Shown here: one piece after another, positions 8,093 to 14,548 of the stretch | Position numbering within the stretch: position 1 is the first letter of the stretch | Layout: the number at the start of each line of letters is the position of its first letter | Assembly (NCBI GenBank): GCA_050298555.1 | Contig: JBNKUL010000016.1 | Location: 1 to 14,548, forward strand | DNA: 14,548 nucleotides | Direction: 5' to 3' | Origin: JAPHSX01 sp050298555 | Lineage (GTDB): Bacteria > Pseudomonadota > Gammaproteobacteria > Thiohalomonadales > Thiohalomonadaceae | Position numbers and translations under genes: made by a program | Notes under the pieces: generated by a model | Told to the model about the DNA's origin: nothing | The model's input: only the letters and a program-made list of their open reading frames with translations | The model's database searches: none

Positions 8093-8117
8093 AAGCTTAT
8101 ATGCATAGAAAATTTGC

Positions 8118-9167
8118 TTATTTTTCCATCATGGCAGCCATCTTTTCGGTGGTTGGGTTGAGAACCACCCCCTTCTCGGTGACGATGGCGTCGACCAGCT
8201 CCGCCGGGGTGACGTCAAAGGCGGGGTTCCACGCCTCGGCCCCCTCCGCGGCGATACGGTGGCCGCCCACCCCCAGCACCTCATCGGAACCGCGTTGCTC
8301 GATGGGAATGAGGTCGCCGCTGGCCAGCGACATATCGACGGTAGAGGTCGGGGCCACCACCATGAACTTCACCCCGTGGTGGCGGGCGGCGATGGCGGCG
8401 CTGTAGGTGCCGATCTTATTGGCCACGTCACCGTTGGCAGCGATGCGGTCGGAACCGACCACCACCCACTTCACCTTGCCCTGCTTCATCAGGTGGGCGG
8501 CGGCGCCGTCGCCGAGCAGGGTCACCGGGATCGACTCCTGCACCATCTCCCAGGCGGTCAGGCGTGAGCCCTGCAGCCAGGGACGGGTCTCGTCGGCGTA
8601 TACACGGCCGATTCGGTGCTGGGCAAAGGCGCTACGAATCACACCAAGGGCGGTACCGTAGCCACCGGTGGCCAGCGCCCCGGCGTTGCAGTGGGTCAGT
8701 ACGCCGCACTCCGACTCCTCGATCAGCGCCGCCCCCAGCTCGCCCATCTTCAGGTTGGCGGCGATGTCCTCCTCATGGATGGCATTCGCCTCGGCCAGCA
8801 TGGCGGCCACCCTGTCGGCCCCCTCGGGCAGCTCGGCCAGTACCCGCTGCATACGCTCCAGCGCCCAGGCGAGGTTGACCGCGGTGGGGCGGGCATCGCC
8901 CAGCACCTTGAAGTCGTGCGCAAGATTCGCCTCGATGTCTCCGCCCTCGGCCAGGCGTTTGCGAACTGCCAGCACTACGCCATAGGCGGCAGTGATACCG
9001 ATGGCGGGGGCGCCGCGCACCACCATATCCGTAATCGCCTGCGCCACCGCATCGGACTCTTCGTATTCGAGCCAAATTTCCTGGGACGGCAGCAGGCGCT
9101 GGTCCAGTAGCTTGAGTTTATCGTCCTGCCACAGGACGGCACGGATGGTGTCGTGTGATGCGCTCAT
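8118..9167 (-). CDS. mtnA: S-methyl-5-thioribose-1-phosphate isomerase
   Basis: Isomerises 5-methylthioribose-1-phosphate to 5-methylthioribulose-1-phosphate in the methionine salvage pathway, recycling the methylthio group left by polyamine synthesis. The protein has 349 residues, typical length, in the eIF2B-alpha/MtnA family. It shows RGAPAIG (51-57), THCNAGALAT (158-167) with the catalytic-type Cys160, and VVGSDRIAANGDVANKIGTY (237-256) with the catalytic-type Asp240; both residues fall at the numbers used for the Bacillus enzyme. The retained Cys and Asp argue against one of the non-catalytic eIF2B-like relatives. It stands alone: no other salvage genes are in the window, and its own terminator separates it from gyrA. 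The same mtnA-gyrA neighbourhood is known in Pseudomonas. The ribosome binding site is weak (GGGTAG). Confidence 0.96.
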   Translation of the reverse strand: MSASHDTIRAVLWQDDKLKLLDQRLLPSQEIWLEYEESDAVAQAITDMVVRGAPAIGITAAYGVVLAVRKRLAEGGDIEANLAHDFKVLGDARPTAVNLAWALERMQRVLAELPEGADRVAAMLAEANAIHEEDIAANLKMGELGAALIEESECGVLTHCNAGALATGGYGTALGVIRSAFAQHRIGRVYADETRPWLQGSRLTAWEMVQESIPVTLLGDGAAAHLMKQGKVKWVVVGSDRIAANGDVANKIGTYSAAIAARHHGVKFMVVAPTSTVDMSLASGDLIPIEQRGSDEVLGVGGHRIAAEGAEAWNPAFDVTPAELVDAIVTEKGVVLNPTTEKMAAMMEK

Positions 9168-9202
9168 GGTCTACCCAACGGTCATTTAATTAAGAACGCG
9201 GC

Positions 9203-9231
9203 ATTCTAGCGAACAGTTAGACAGGAAGAAA
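9203..9231 (-). promoter_or_regulatory. Candidate mtnA promoter
   Basis: On the minus strand TAGAAT (9208-9203) matches the -10 consensus at five of six bases. The hexamer at a 17-base spacing (9231-9226, TTTCTT) is a weak -35. It would give a leader of about 30 bases before the mtnA ATG at 9167. This is the best candidate in the short intergenic region, but only a prediction. Confidence 0.4.
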
Positions 9232-9255
9232 AGCGTGGCGGCTTTGGTGTATGAT
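9227..9255 (+). promoter_or_regulatory. Candidate purB operon promoter
   Basis: TATGAT at 9250-9255 is a good -10 hexamer, with transcription expected near 9262 and a leader of about 35 bases before the purB ATG. The 17-base-spaced hexamer (9227-9232, AGAAAA) is a poor -35, so an activator or another spacing may be involved. Its -35 region falls on the same A-rich tract as that of the divergent mtnA promoter candidate. I see no PurR-like operator (consensus ACGCAAACGTTTGCGT) in this region. Confidence 0.4.
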
Positions 9256-9295
9256 CGCGCGTCTCTTGTTTGATAACCGATAACTGGATTGTGAT

Positions 9296-10663
9296 ATGGA
9301 ACTGACCTCACTGACCGCCGTCTCTCCCGTCGACGGCCGCTACGGCTCCAAGACCGAGTCTCTGCGCCCCATCTTCAGCGAATACGGCCTCATCCGCCAT
9401 CGTGTCGAGGTGGAGGTACGCTGGCTGCAGAAACTGGCCGCTACCGATGCCATCAGTGAGGTGCCCGCCTTCTCCGAGCACGCCAACAATCTACTCGACG
9501 ATATCGTCTCCAAGTTCTGCGAGGAGGATGCGCAGCGGGTCAAGAACATCGAGCGCACCACCAACCACGACGTCAAGGCCGTCGAGTACTTCCTTAAGGA
9601 GAAGATCGCCGGCAATGCCGAGCTGGAAGCGGTGAGCGAGTTCATCCACTTTGCCTGTACCTCCGAGGACATTAACAACCTCTCCCACGCCCTGATGCTG
9701 CGCGAGGCGCGCACCGGCGTGATCCTGCCTGCCGTTGACGAGATCATCGACGCGGTACGCGCCAAGGCACATGAGTATGCCGAGCAGCCGATGCTGTCGC
9801 GCACCCACGGCCAGCCCGCCTCCCCCACCACCGTGGGCAAGGAGTTCGCCAATGTTGCCTACCGCCTGATGCGCCAGCGCGAGCAGCTCAAGGCGATCCC
9901 GCTGCTGGGTAAGATCAACGGCGCGGTGGGCAACTACAACGCCCACCTCTCTGCCTACCCCGACCTCGACTGGGCCAACTTCGCCGAGGAGTTCGTCACC
10001 TCGCTGGGGCTGGAGTGGAACCCCTATACCATCCAGATCGAGCCGCACGACTATATCGCCGAGTTCTTCGATGCACTGGCGCGCTTTAACACCATCCTCA
10101 TCGACTTCGACCGCGATGTGTGGGGCTACATCTCCAACAACTTCTTCAAGCAGAAGACCGTGGCCGGCGAGATCGGCTCCTCCACCATGCCGCACAAGGT
10201 CAACCCCATCGACTTCGAAAACTCCGAGGGTAACCTGGGGCTGGCCAACGCCATCTTCGACCACCTGGCGATGAAGCTGCCGATCTCGCGCTGGCAGCGC
10301 GACCTCACCGACTCCACCGTGCTGCGCAACCTCGGTGTTGGCGTTGGCTACTCACTCATCGCCTACAGCTCCACCATGCGCGGTATCAACAAGCTGGAGG
10401 TCAACCCGGCAGCACTGGCGGCCGACCTCGACTCCAACTGGGAGGTGCTGGCCGAGCCGATCCAGACCGTGATGCGTCGCTACGGCATCGAGAAGCCCTA
10501 CGAGAAGCTGAAGGAGCTGACCCGTGGCAAGCGCGTCGATGCCGCCGGCATGGCCGCCTTTATCGACACCCTGGAGTTGCCCGAAAGCGTTAAGGCCGAG
10601 ATGAAGACCTGGACCCCGGCCAACTACATCGGCAACGCCATCGCCCAGGCGAAAAACATCTAA
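9296..10663 (+). CDS. purB: Adenylosuccinate lyase
   Basis: Acts twice in purine synthesis: it cleaves SAICAR to AICAR plus fumarate, and adenylosuccinate to AMP plus fumarate. The 455 residues match the E. coli-type enzyme. Visible are SPVDGRYGSK (10-19), TSEDINNLSHA (122-132), RTHGQPASPT (169-178) with the general-acid/base-type His171, and the fumarase/aspartase superfamily signature GSSTMPHKVNP (294-304) with the catalytic-type Ser295. The start ATG gives the standard MELTSLTAVSPVDGRY N-terminus. The stop codon shares its last base with the ATG of the following oxygenase (TAATG), so the two are probably translationally coupled. It heads a run of six genes on the plus strand. Confidence 0.98.
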   Translation: MELTSLTAVSPVDGRYGSKTESLRPIFSEYGLIRHRVEVEVRWLQKLAATDAISEVPAFSEHANNLLDDIVSKFCEEDAQRVKNIERTTNHDVKAVEYFLKEKIAGNAELEAVSEFIHFACTSEDINNLSHALMLREARTGVILPAVDEIIDAVRAKAHEYAEQPMLSRTHGQPASPTTVGKEFANVAYRLMRQREQLKAIPLLGKINGAVGNYNAHLSAYPDLDWANFAEEFVTSLGLEWNPYTIQIEPHDYIAEFFDALARFNTILIDFDRDVWGYISNNFFKQKTVAGEIGSSTMPHKVNPIDFENSEGNLGLANAIFDHLAMKLPISRWQRDLTDSTVLRNLGVGVGYSLIAYSSTMRGINKLEVNPAALAADLDSNWEVLAEPIQTVMRRYGIEKPYEKLKELTRGKRVDAAGMAAFIDTLELPESVKAEMKTWTPANYIGNAIAQAKNI

Positions 10664-11823
10664 TGGCTCTTCCACTCGGTGGTCTGAGCGCCGAGGAGTT
10701 CCTCGCCGAATACTGGCAAAAGAAACCGCTGGTAATTCGCAACGCCCTGCCCGACTTCGCCTGTCCGGTCTCACCGGAGGAGTTGGGCGGCCTGGCGCTG
10801 GAGGAGGGTGTGGAGTCACGCCTGATTCTTGAGAACGGCGGCGACTGGGTACTGAAGACCGGGCCGTTTGAAGAGGCCGATCTTACCTCCCTGCCCGACA
10901 CCCACTGGACCCTCCTGGTCCAGGAGGCGAACAAGCACATCCCCGAGTTCGCCCTGCTGCAGGAGCGTTTCAACTTCCTGCCCAACTGGCGGCTCGACGA
11001 TGTGATGGTGAGCTTTGCCCCGGAATACGGCACCGTTGGTCCACATGCCGACAACTACGACGTGTTCCTCATCCAGGGGCCGGGCAGTCGCCGTTGGCAG
11101 CTCTCCTATCAGGATTGCGGGCCGGAACAGCTCATCCCGGGTCTGCCGGTGCGTATCCTCGCCGACTTCGAGCCTGAGGAGGAGTACATCCTCAACGAGG
11201 GCGATATCCTCTACCTGCCGCCTGGCGTGGTGCACCACGGTGTTTCGCTGAACGACGCCATTACTATCTCTGTCGGTTACCGTGCCCCGGCCGTCGCCGA
11301 GCTGGCCGCTGCCTACTGCGCCGATACCGTCTCGCGTATCGACACGGAGCTGTTCTACAGCGACCGGAATATCGAGCCGCGCGAACAGCCTGGGTTGATC
11401 ACAGGCAAAGAGCTGGAGAGGCTGCGTCACGAACTGCGTGCCGCACTGGTACGAGGAGACGACGAGCTGGACCGTTGGTTTGCCTCCTTCACCACCGACG
11501 TGAAGCCCGGCCACTACCTTCCGGAGCCGGAGGAGGCGATCACCACCGACGCCTTGCTCGAACTGTTGAACGAGTACGGCGAGCTGTGGCGTAGTGAGTA
11601 TGCGCGTTTCGCCTATATCGAACAGCAGGGCAACACGTTGCTCTATGTGGCCGGTGAGGAGATCCCGCTGGCCGATGACCTCGCCTTTGCCGCACCGCTG
11701 CTCTCCGGACAACGCGTCTTCGGTATCGAAGAGTTGCTGCCGCACCTGGCTAGCGCCGGTTTCGCCGACCTCCTCGCCGCTCTCTACAACCTCGGCGCGC
11801 TCTACTTTCCCGACTACGAGTGA
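10663..11823 (+). CDS. roxA: RoxA/YcfD-type 2-oxoglutarate-dependent ribosomal oxygenase (JmjC/cupin)
   Basis: Closest recognisable family is E. coli YcfD (RoxA), an Fe(II)/2-oxoglutarate oxygenase that hydroxylates an arginine of ribosomal protein L16. The 386 residues match that family. The cupin/JmjC core shows the HxD iron motif His128-Ala-Asp130 in GPHADNYDVFLIQ, a distal histidine in PPGVVHHG (186-193, most likely His191), and GPGSRRWQLS (139-148), where the YcfD region contacting 2-oxoglutarate lies. The N-terminal FLAEYWQKKPLVIRNALP is typical. The C-terminal third would be the dimerisation and winged-helix part. The start overlaps the purB stop (TAATG), and its own Shine-Dalgarno is weak. 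The L16 substrate is inferred from the family only; another ribosomal protein is possible. Confidence 0.9.
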   Translation: MALPLGGLSAEEFLAEYWQKKPLVIRNALPDFACPVSPEELGGLALEEGVESRLILENGGDWVLKTGPFEEADLTSLPDTHWTLLVQEANKHIPEFALLQERFNFLPNWRLDDVMVSFAPEYGTVGPHADNYDVFLIQGPGSRRWQLSYQDCGPEQLIPGLPVRILADFEPEEEYILNEGDILYLPPGVVHHGVSLNDAITISVGYRAPAVAELAAAYCADTVSRIDTELFYSDRNIEPREQPGLITGKELERLRHELRAALVRGDDELDRWFASFTTDVKPGHYLPEPEEAITTDALLELLNEYGELWRSEYARFAYIEQQGNTLLYVAGEEIPLADDLAFAAPLLSGQRVFGIEELLPHLASAGFADLLAALYNLGALYFPDYE

Positions 11824-12248
11824 TCCACTCCTTTACCATCAGCCAACTTGAGTGGCGTCAGGGTGAAACAAGCCTGCGCCTGATCCGCGAAACGGTCTTC
11901 ATGCACGAGCAGAAGGTAGCGGAGGAGCTGGAGTGGGACGGTGAGGATGAGGGTGCGATTCATCTATTGGCTAGCGATGATGAGGGCAAGCCAATCGGCT
12001 GTGCCCGTATCCTGCACGACGGCCATATCGGCCGTATGGCGGTGTTGCAGCCCTGGCGAGGCAGGGGCGTGGGCACCGCGTTATTGAAACAGGCGCTAGC
12101 GGCGGTAAGGGCGCGAGGTTGTAGTGAGGCCTTTCTCGATGCCCAGCGCTACGCCATCCCCTTCTATGAGCGGCTGGGATTTCAGGCCGAGGGGGATGAG
12201 TTTCTCAATGCGGGGATACCCCACCGCCATATGCGTCTCACCCTGTGA
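11820..12248 (+). CDS. GNAT family N-acetyltransferase (ElaA/YjcF-like)
   Basis: A 142-residue single-domain acetyltransferase that would use acetyl-CoA; the acceptor is unknown. Motif A is clear: IGRMAVLQPWRGRGVGTALL (70-89), with the pyrophosphate-binding RGRGVG (80-85). Motif B follows as AQRYAIPFYERLGF (108-121). The end GIPHRHMRL (132-140) is typical of the ElaA/YjcF-like subgroup. The start is GTG, overlapping the oxygenase stop by four bases (GTGA). No good ribosome binding site is visible, so translation probably depends on the upstream gene. Because it is tied to a ribosome-modifying oxygenase, a protein substrate is tempting, but nothing in the sequence shows this; small-molecule acceptors are equally possible. 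Confidence 0.9.
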   Translation: MIHSFTISQLEWRQGETSLRLIRETVFMHEQKVAEELEWDGEDEGAIHLLASDDEGKPIGCARILHDGHIGRMAVLQPWRGRGVGTALLKQALAAVRARGCSEAFLDAQRYAIPFYERLGFQAEGDEFLNAGIPHRHMRLTL

Positions 12249-12306
12249 CTTGATGCCACTCTGCTCTACGATTAGGGTTAGGTGAAAGCACAGAGAGTAG
12301 GCATAT

Positions 12307-12786
12307 ATGGATAATCAGGACATCGAATTTAACAGCTCAGAAAGAAACCGTGATCTGGCCCTAAAGCTGGTGCAGCGGGCCGAGCATGAGATCCTGATCG
12401 CCAGCTATGACCTCGATGCACAGCTATACAGCAATGGCGAGTTTACCTCGGCTATCTCCGCCTTTCTGCGCGGCCACCGCAACACCCACCTCCATGTACT
12501 GGTGTGGAAGACCGCCCCGGCGGTGAAGCACGGCCACCGCATGATCGAGCAGGCGCAGCGTTTGAGTAGCATCACTATCCACGAACCGGACAAGGTGCAC
12601 GCCGATTTTATCGAGTCGTTTATGGTGGTCGACGGCGTCGCCTATTTCCGTCGCCCGCTTGCGGATCGCTTCGATGGCATCGGCAGCATGCACGCCCCGA
12701 TCATCGCACGCGACCTCAAGGAGCGCTTTAACACCATGTGGGAGCGCTCCACACCCTGCTCCGAATTCCGCCGTCTGGGGATCTAA
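12307..12786 (+). CDS. Phospholipase-D-like domain protein lacking the HKD motif
   Basis: A 159-residue cytosolic protein with no signal peptide. The pattern suggests a single PLD-like fold: a strand-like segment AEHEILIASYDLDAQLY (25-41), a helix, HLHVLVWKTAPAVKHGHRMIE (61-81), then a segment where the catalytic HxKxxxxD should be. There the sequence is HADFIESFMVVDG (98-110): the lysine is absent while a downstream Asp109 is kept. The end, LKERFNTMWERS (137-148), resembles the closing helix of such domains. Loss of the lysine implies no phosphodiesterase activity, so binding or scaffolding is more likely. From memory it resembles a domain of unknown function (possibly the one called DUF7931), which I could not check. 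It follows the GNAT gene after 58 bases holding no convincing promoter; SD-like TAGG lies before the ATG. Confidence 0.8.
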   Translation: MDNQDIEFNSSERNRDLALKLVQRAEHEILIASYDLDAQLYSNGEFTSAISAFLRGHRNTHLHVLVWKTAPAVKHGHRMIEQAQRLSSITIHEPDKVHADFIESFMVVDGVAYFRRPLADRFDGIGSMHAPIIARDLKERFNTMWERSTPCSEFRRLGI

Positions 12787-12788
12787 CC

Positions 12789-13556
12789 ATGAAACGCCAT
12801 ATCGTACTGCTGTTACTGCTTCCCCTCCTCGCCCACGCCGAGATCGGCGCTATTGCCCTCAAACACCGTAGTGCCGAGAGCCTGATCCCGCTGCTGCAGC
12901 CGGTGCTGGATGAGGGCGTCCGCATCAGCGGCCAGGGCGATACCCTCATCGTCAATAGCAAGCCGTGGCAACTCGAGGAGCTTCGCTCTCTGGTGACGCA
13001 GCTCGATACCCCGTTGCAGTCGCTGCTGATCACCGTGATACAGGGCGGCGATGACAACCATTCTGCACTCGGTGCAGTTGCTGATGGTACGCTGGAAAAG
13101 CCGCGTGTACGCGTCTACGGCACCCAAAAACGGCAGAGAGAGGCGGTATCGCAACAGCTACGCGTCATCGAGGGAGAGTGGGCGACCATTAGCGCCGGTG
13201 AGTCGGTGCCGATCGCCAAGCAGTCGAAGAGCCACGGCCCTAACGGCACTACGGTTCAGCAGTCGGTCGAATATAAAGATGTGGAGAGCGGCTTCGAGGT
13301 AAGGCCGCGCGTGCAGGGCGAGAGCGTGACGCTGGAGTTGCGCCCCTTCCGTGCCAGGCGCTCCCGGAGCGGAGGCGGCATTATCGAGCAGCAACAGATA
13401 GAGACCACCCTCAGCGGTCGACTGGGCGAATGGATCTCCCTCGGCGGCGTCGCCGAAGATGAAAAGCGTGATGGTGTCGGCACCGTCTATAGCGTTGGAA
13501 AAATGCGCAGCGCCACCCATAACGTCCGAATTAAAGTCGAAAGACTCAACCAGTAG
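12789..13556 (+). CDS. Small exported protein built from secretin-like segments
   Basis: 255 residues beginning with a signal peptide (MKRHIVLLLLLPLLAHA, likely cleaved after residue 17), so periplasmic or outer-membrane associated. Residues 18-80 resemble the short NolW-type repeat of secretins (IALKHRSAESLIPLLQPVL, then GDTLIVNSKPWQLEELRSLVTQLD). Residues about 122-222 follow the core secretin domain: ATISAGESVPI (132-142), a YKDVESGFEVRPRV stretch (162-175), VTLELRPF (180-187), and QQIETTLSGRLGEWISLGGV (202-221). True secretins such as PilQ or GspD are two to three times longer and form outer-membrane channels; this one lacks most ring-building N-domains. ATG 12789 was chosen over an in-frame ATG at 12738 because GGGGA sits 7 bases upstream and it exposes the signal peptide. 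Function is unknown. Confidence 0.85.
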   Translation: MKRHIVLLLLLPLLAHAEIGAIALKHRSAESLIPLLQPVLDEGVRISGQGDTLIVNSKPWQLEELRSLVTQLDTPLQSLLITVIQGGDDNHSALGAVADGTLEKPRVRVYGTQKRQREAVSQQLRVIEGEWATISAGESVPIAKQSKSHGPNGTTVQQSVEYKDVESGFEVRPRVQGESVTLELRPFRARRSRSGGGIIEQQQIETTLSGRLGEWISLGGVAEDEKRDGVGTVYSVGKMRSATHNVRIKVERLNQ

Positions 13557-13569
13557 AGCACTCATTCCT

Positions 13570-14548
13570 ATGCAACTTCACACCGTTCACTACCGTGTGC
13601 TGCCGGCGGATCCCGCCGGCCATGTTTTTAATATCGAACTCAGCGTTACCTTCCCCGACCCGGCGGGACAGCTCCTCTCCCTGCCCGCCTGGATCCCCGG
13701 CAGCTACATGATTCGCGACTTCGCCAAGAATATCGTCACCATCGAGGCGAGCTGCGGTGACGATATCGTCGAGCTGACAAAACTGGACAAGCAGACATGG
13801 CAGGCGGCCCCCTGTGACGGGATACTCACCATCCGTTACAGCGTCTACGCCTGGGACCTTTCGGTGCGCACGGCCCACTTTGATCAGTCCCACGCCTACT
13901 TCAACGGCACCAGCCTCTTTCTGCGCGTGCATGGCCGCGACGAGCAGCCATGCAGTCTCGAACTGCGGCCGCCGCAGGGGGATGAATATACGGCGTGGCG
14001 TGTCGCCACGACGATGCCGCTCAATGGCGCCGAACTCTACGGCTTCGGCGGCTATCAGGCCGCCGACTACGACGAGCTGATCGACCACCCGGTGGAGATG
14101 GGCGACTTCACGCTGATTGAATTTGAGGCGAAGGGTACCCCCCACGCAGTAGCGATCACCGGTAAACACTATGCGGATGATGAGCGCATCGCCACAGACC
14201 TTAAAAAGATCTGCGAATATGAGATCGACCTCTTCGGCGAACTTCCCGAGATGGAACGTTACCTGTTCCAGGTGATGGCGGTGGGCGAAGGCTACGGCGG
14301 GCTGGAACACCGCCACTCCACCTCCCTGCTCTGCTCGCGCGACGACCTGCCGGCAAAGGGGGATGACAAGCTTAGCGAAGAGTACCGCGGCTTCCTCGGG
14401 CTCTGTGCACACGAATATTTCCATACCTGGAACGTCAAACGCATCAAACCGGCCGCCTACCTCCCTTACGCGCTACAGGACGAGACCCACACTCCACTGC
14501 TCTGGTTTTTTGAGGGGGTCACCAGCTACTACGATGACCTCACCCTCT
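13570..14548 (+). CDS. M61 family metallopeptidase (glycyl aminopeptidase type), 3' end cut by window
   Basis: I translated 326 codons from the ATG at 13570; the frame is open to the window edge. An N-terminal beta domain (about 1-170) contains LPAWIPGSYMIRDFAKNI (38-55), the usual M61 opening. The catalytic domain shows GYGGLEHRHST (241-251) and the zinc-binding HEYFH (281-285) within HEYFHTWNVKRIKP, with Glu315 in FFEGVTSYYDD as the likely third ligand. Full family members are about 600 residues and usually end in a PDZ domain, which would lie beyond the window. The family cleaves N-terminal glycine or alanine from peptides in the characterised examples. No signal peptide is visible, so a cytosolic location is likely. 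It starts 13 bases after the secretin-like gene. Confidence 0.94.
   Translation, partial: MQLHTVHYRVLPADPAGHVFNIELSVTFPDPAGQLLSLPAWIPGSYMIRDFAKNIVTIEASCGDDIVELTKLDKQTWQAAPCDGILTIRYSVYAWDLSVRTAHFDQSHAYFNGTSLFLRVHGRDEQPCSLELRPPQGDEYTAWRVATTMPLNGAELYGFGGYQAADYDELIDHPVEMGDFTLIEFEAKGTPHAVAITGKHYADDERIATDLKKICEYEIDLFGELPEMERYLFQVMAVGEGYGGLEHRHSTSLLCSRDDLPAKGDDKLSEEYRGFLGLCAHEYFHTWNVKRIKPAAYLPYALQDETHTPLLWFFEGVTSYYDDLTL

Noticed and set aside
9491..10264. 257-codon minus-strand frame opposite purB
   Set aside because: Shadow; purB has intact catalytic motifs throughout this stretch.
10816..11745. 309-codon minus-strand frame opposite the oxygenase gene
   Set aside because: Shadow; the plus-strand frame has the complete iron-binding motif and coupled start and stop.
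12249..12306. Promoter or small RNA between the GNAT and PLD-like genes
   Set aside because: Only 58 bases; the TTGATG near its start has no -10 at usable spacing, and no stable hairpin is visible.
13546..14424. 292-codon minus-strand frame opposite the peptidase gene
   Set aside because: Shadow; the plus-strand reading has the HEYFH zinc site and the M61 N-terminal domain.
12307..14548. Defence or secretion system made of the PLD-like, secretin-like and peptidase genes
   Set aside because: The PLD-like protein lacks its catalytic motif, no secretion ATPase or pilus gene is present, and the setting is a housekeeping operon; nothing in the sequence supports a defence role.

Overview
The window is a stretch of gammaproteobacterial core genome, GC-rich by eye, with dense coding and no mobile elements, RNA genes or CRISPR arrays that I can see. 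Support for the lineage: the minus-strand order gyrA-serC-pheA-hisC-tyrA (with mtnA upstream of gyrA) resembles that of Pseudomonas and relatives, purB is the E. coli-size type, and a YcfD/RoxA-type ribosomal oxygenase is present. The free-standing serA inside the cluster argues against Pseudomonas itself. I cannot name the species; a non-enteric, possibly sulfur-oxidising gammaproteobacterium is a guess.

Left two thirds (1-7961, minus strand): a six-gene block read from gyrA through serC, serA, pheA and hisC to tyrA, which runs off the left edge. Gaps shrink from 44, 31, 22 and 10 bases to an 8-base overlap, with no terminator between genes. It combines DNA gyrase subunit A with serine/PLP synthesis (serA, serC) and the phenylalanine/tyrosine branch from chorismate (pheA, hisC, tyrA). 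gyrA has its own probable extended -10 promoter. mtnA (methionine salvage, 8118-9167) lies just upstream on the same strand and is closed off by a strong intrinsic terminator at 8061-8092.

Centre: mtnA and purB diverge from a 128-base intergenic region with back-to-back promoter candidates.

Right third (9296-14548, plus strand): purB, a RoxA-type 2-oxoglutarate oxygenase, a GNAT acetyltransferase, a phospholipase-D-like protein lacking the HKD catalytic motif, a small exported protein built from pieces of a secretin, and the first 326 codons of an M61 peptidase. The first three are joined by TAATG and GTGA overlaps, so they are probably translationally coupled. The last three follow at short spacing.

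I found no clear new defence or mobile system. The least understood part is 12307-13556: the HKD-less PLD-like protein and the 'mini-secretin', neither of which has an obvious function and both of which sit in an otherwise housekeeping operon.
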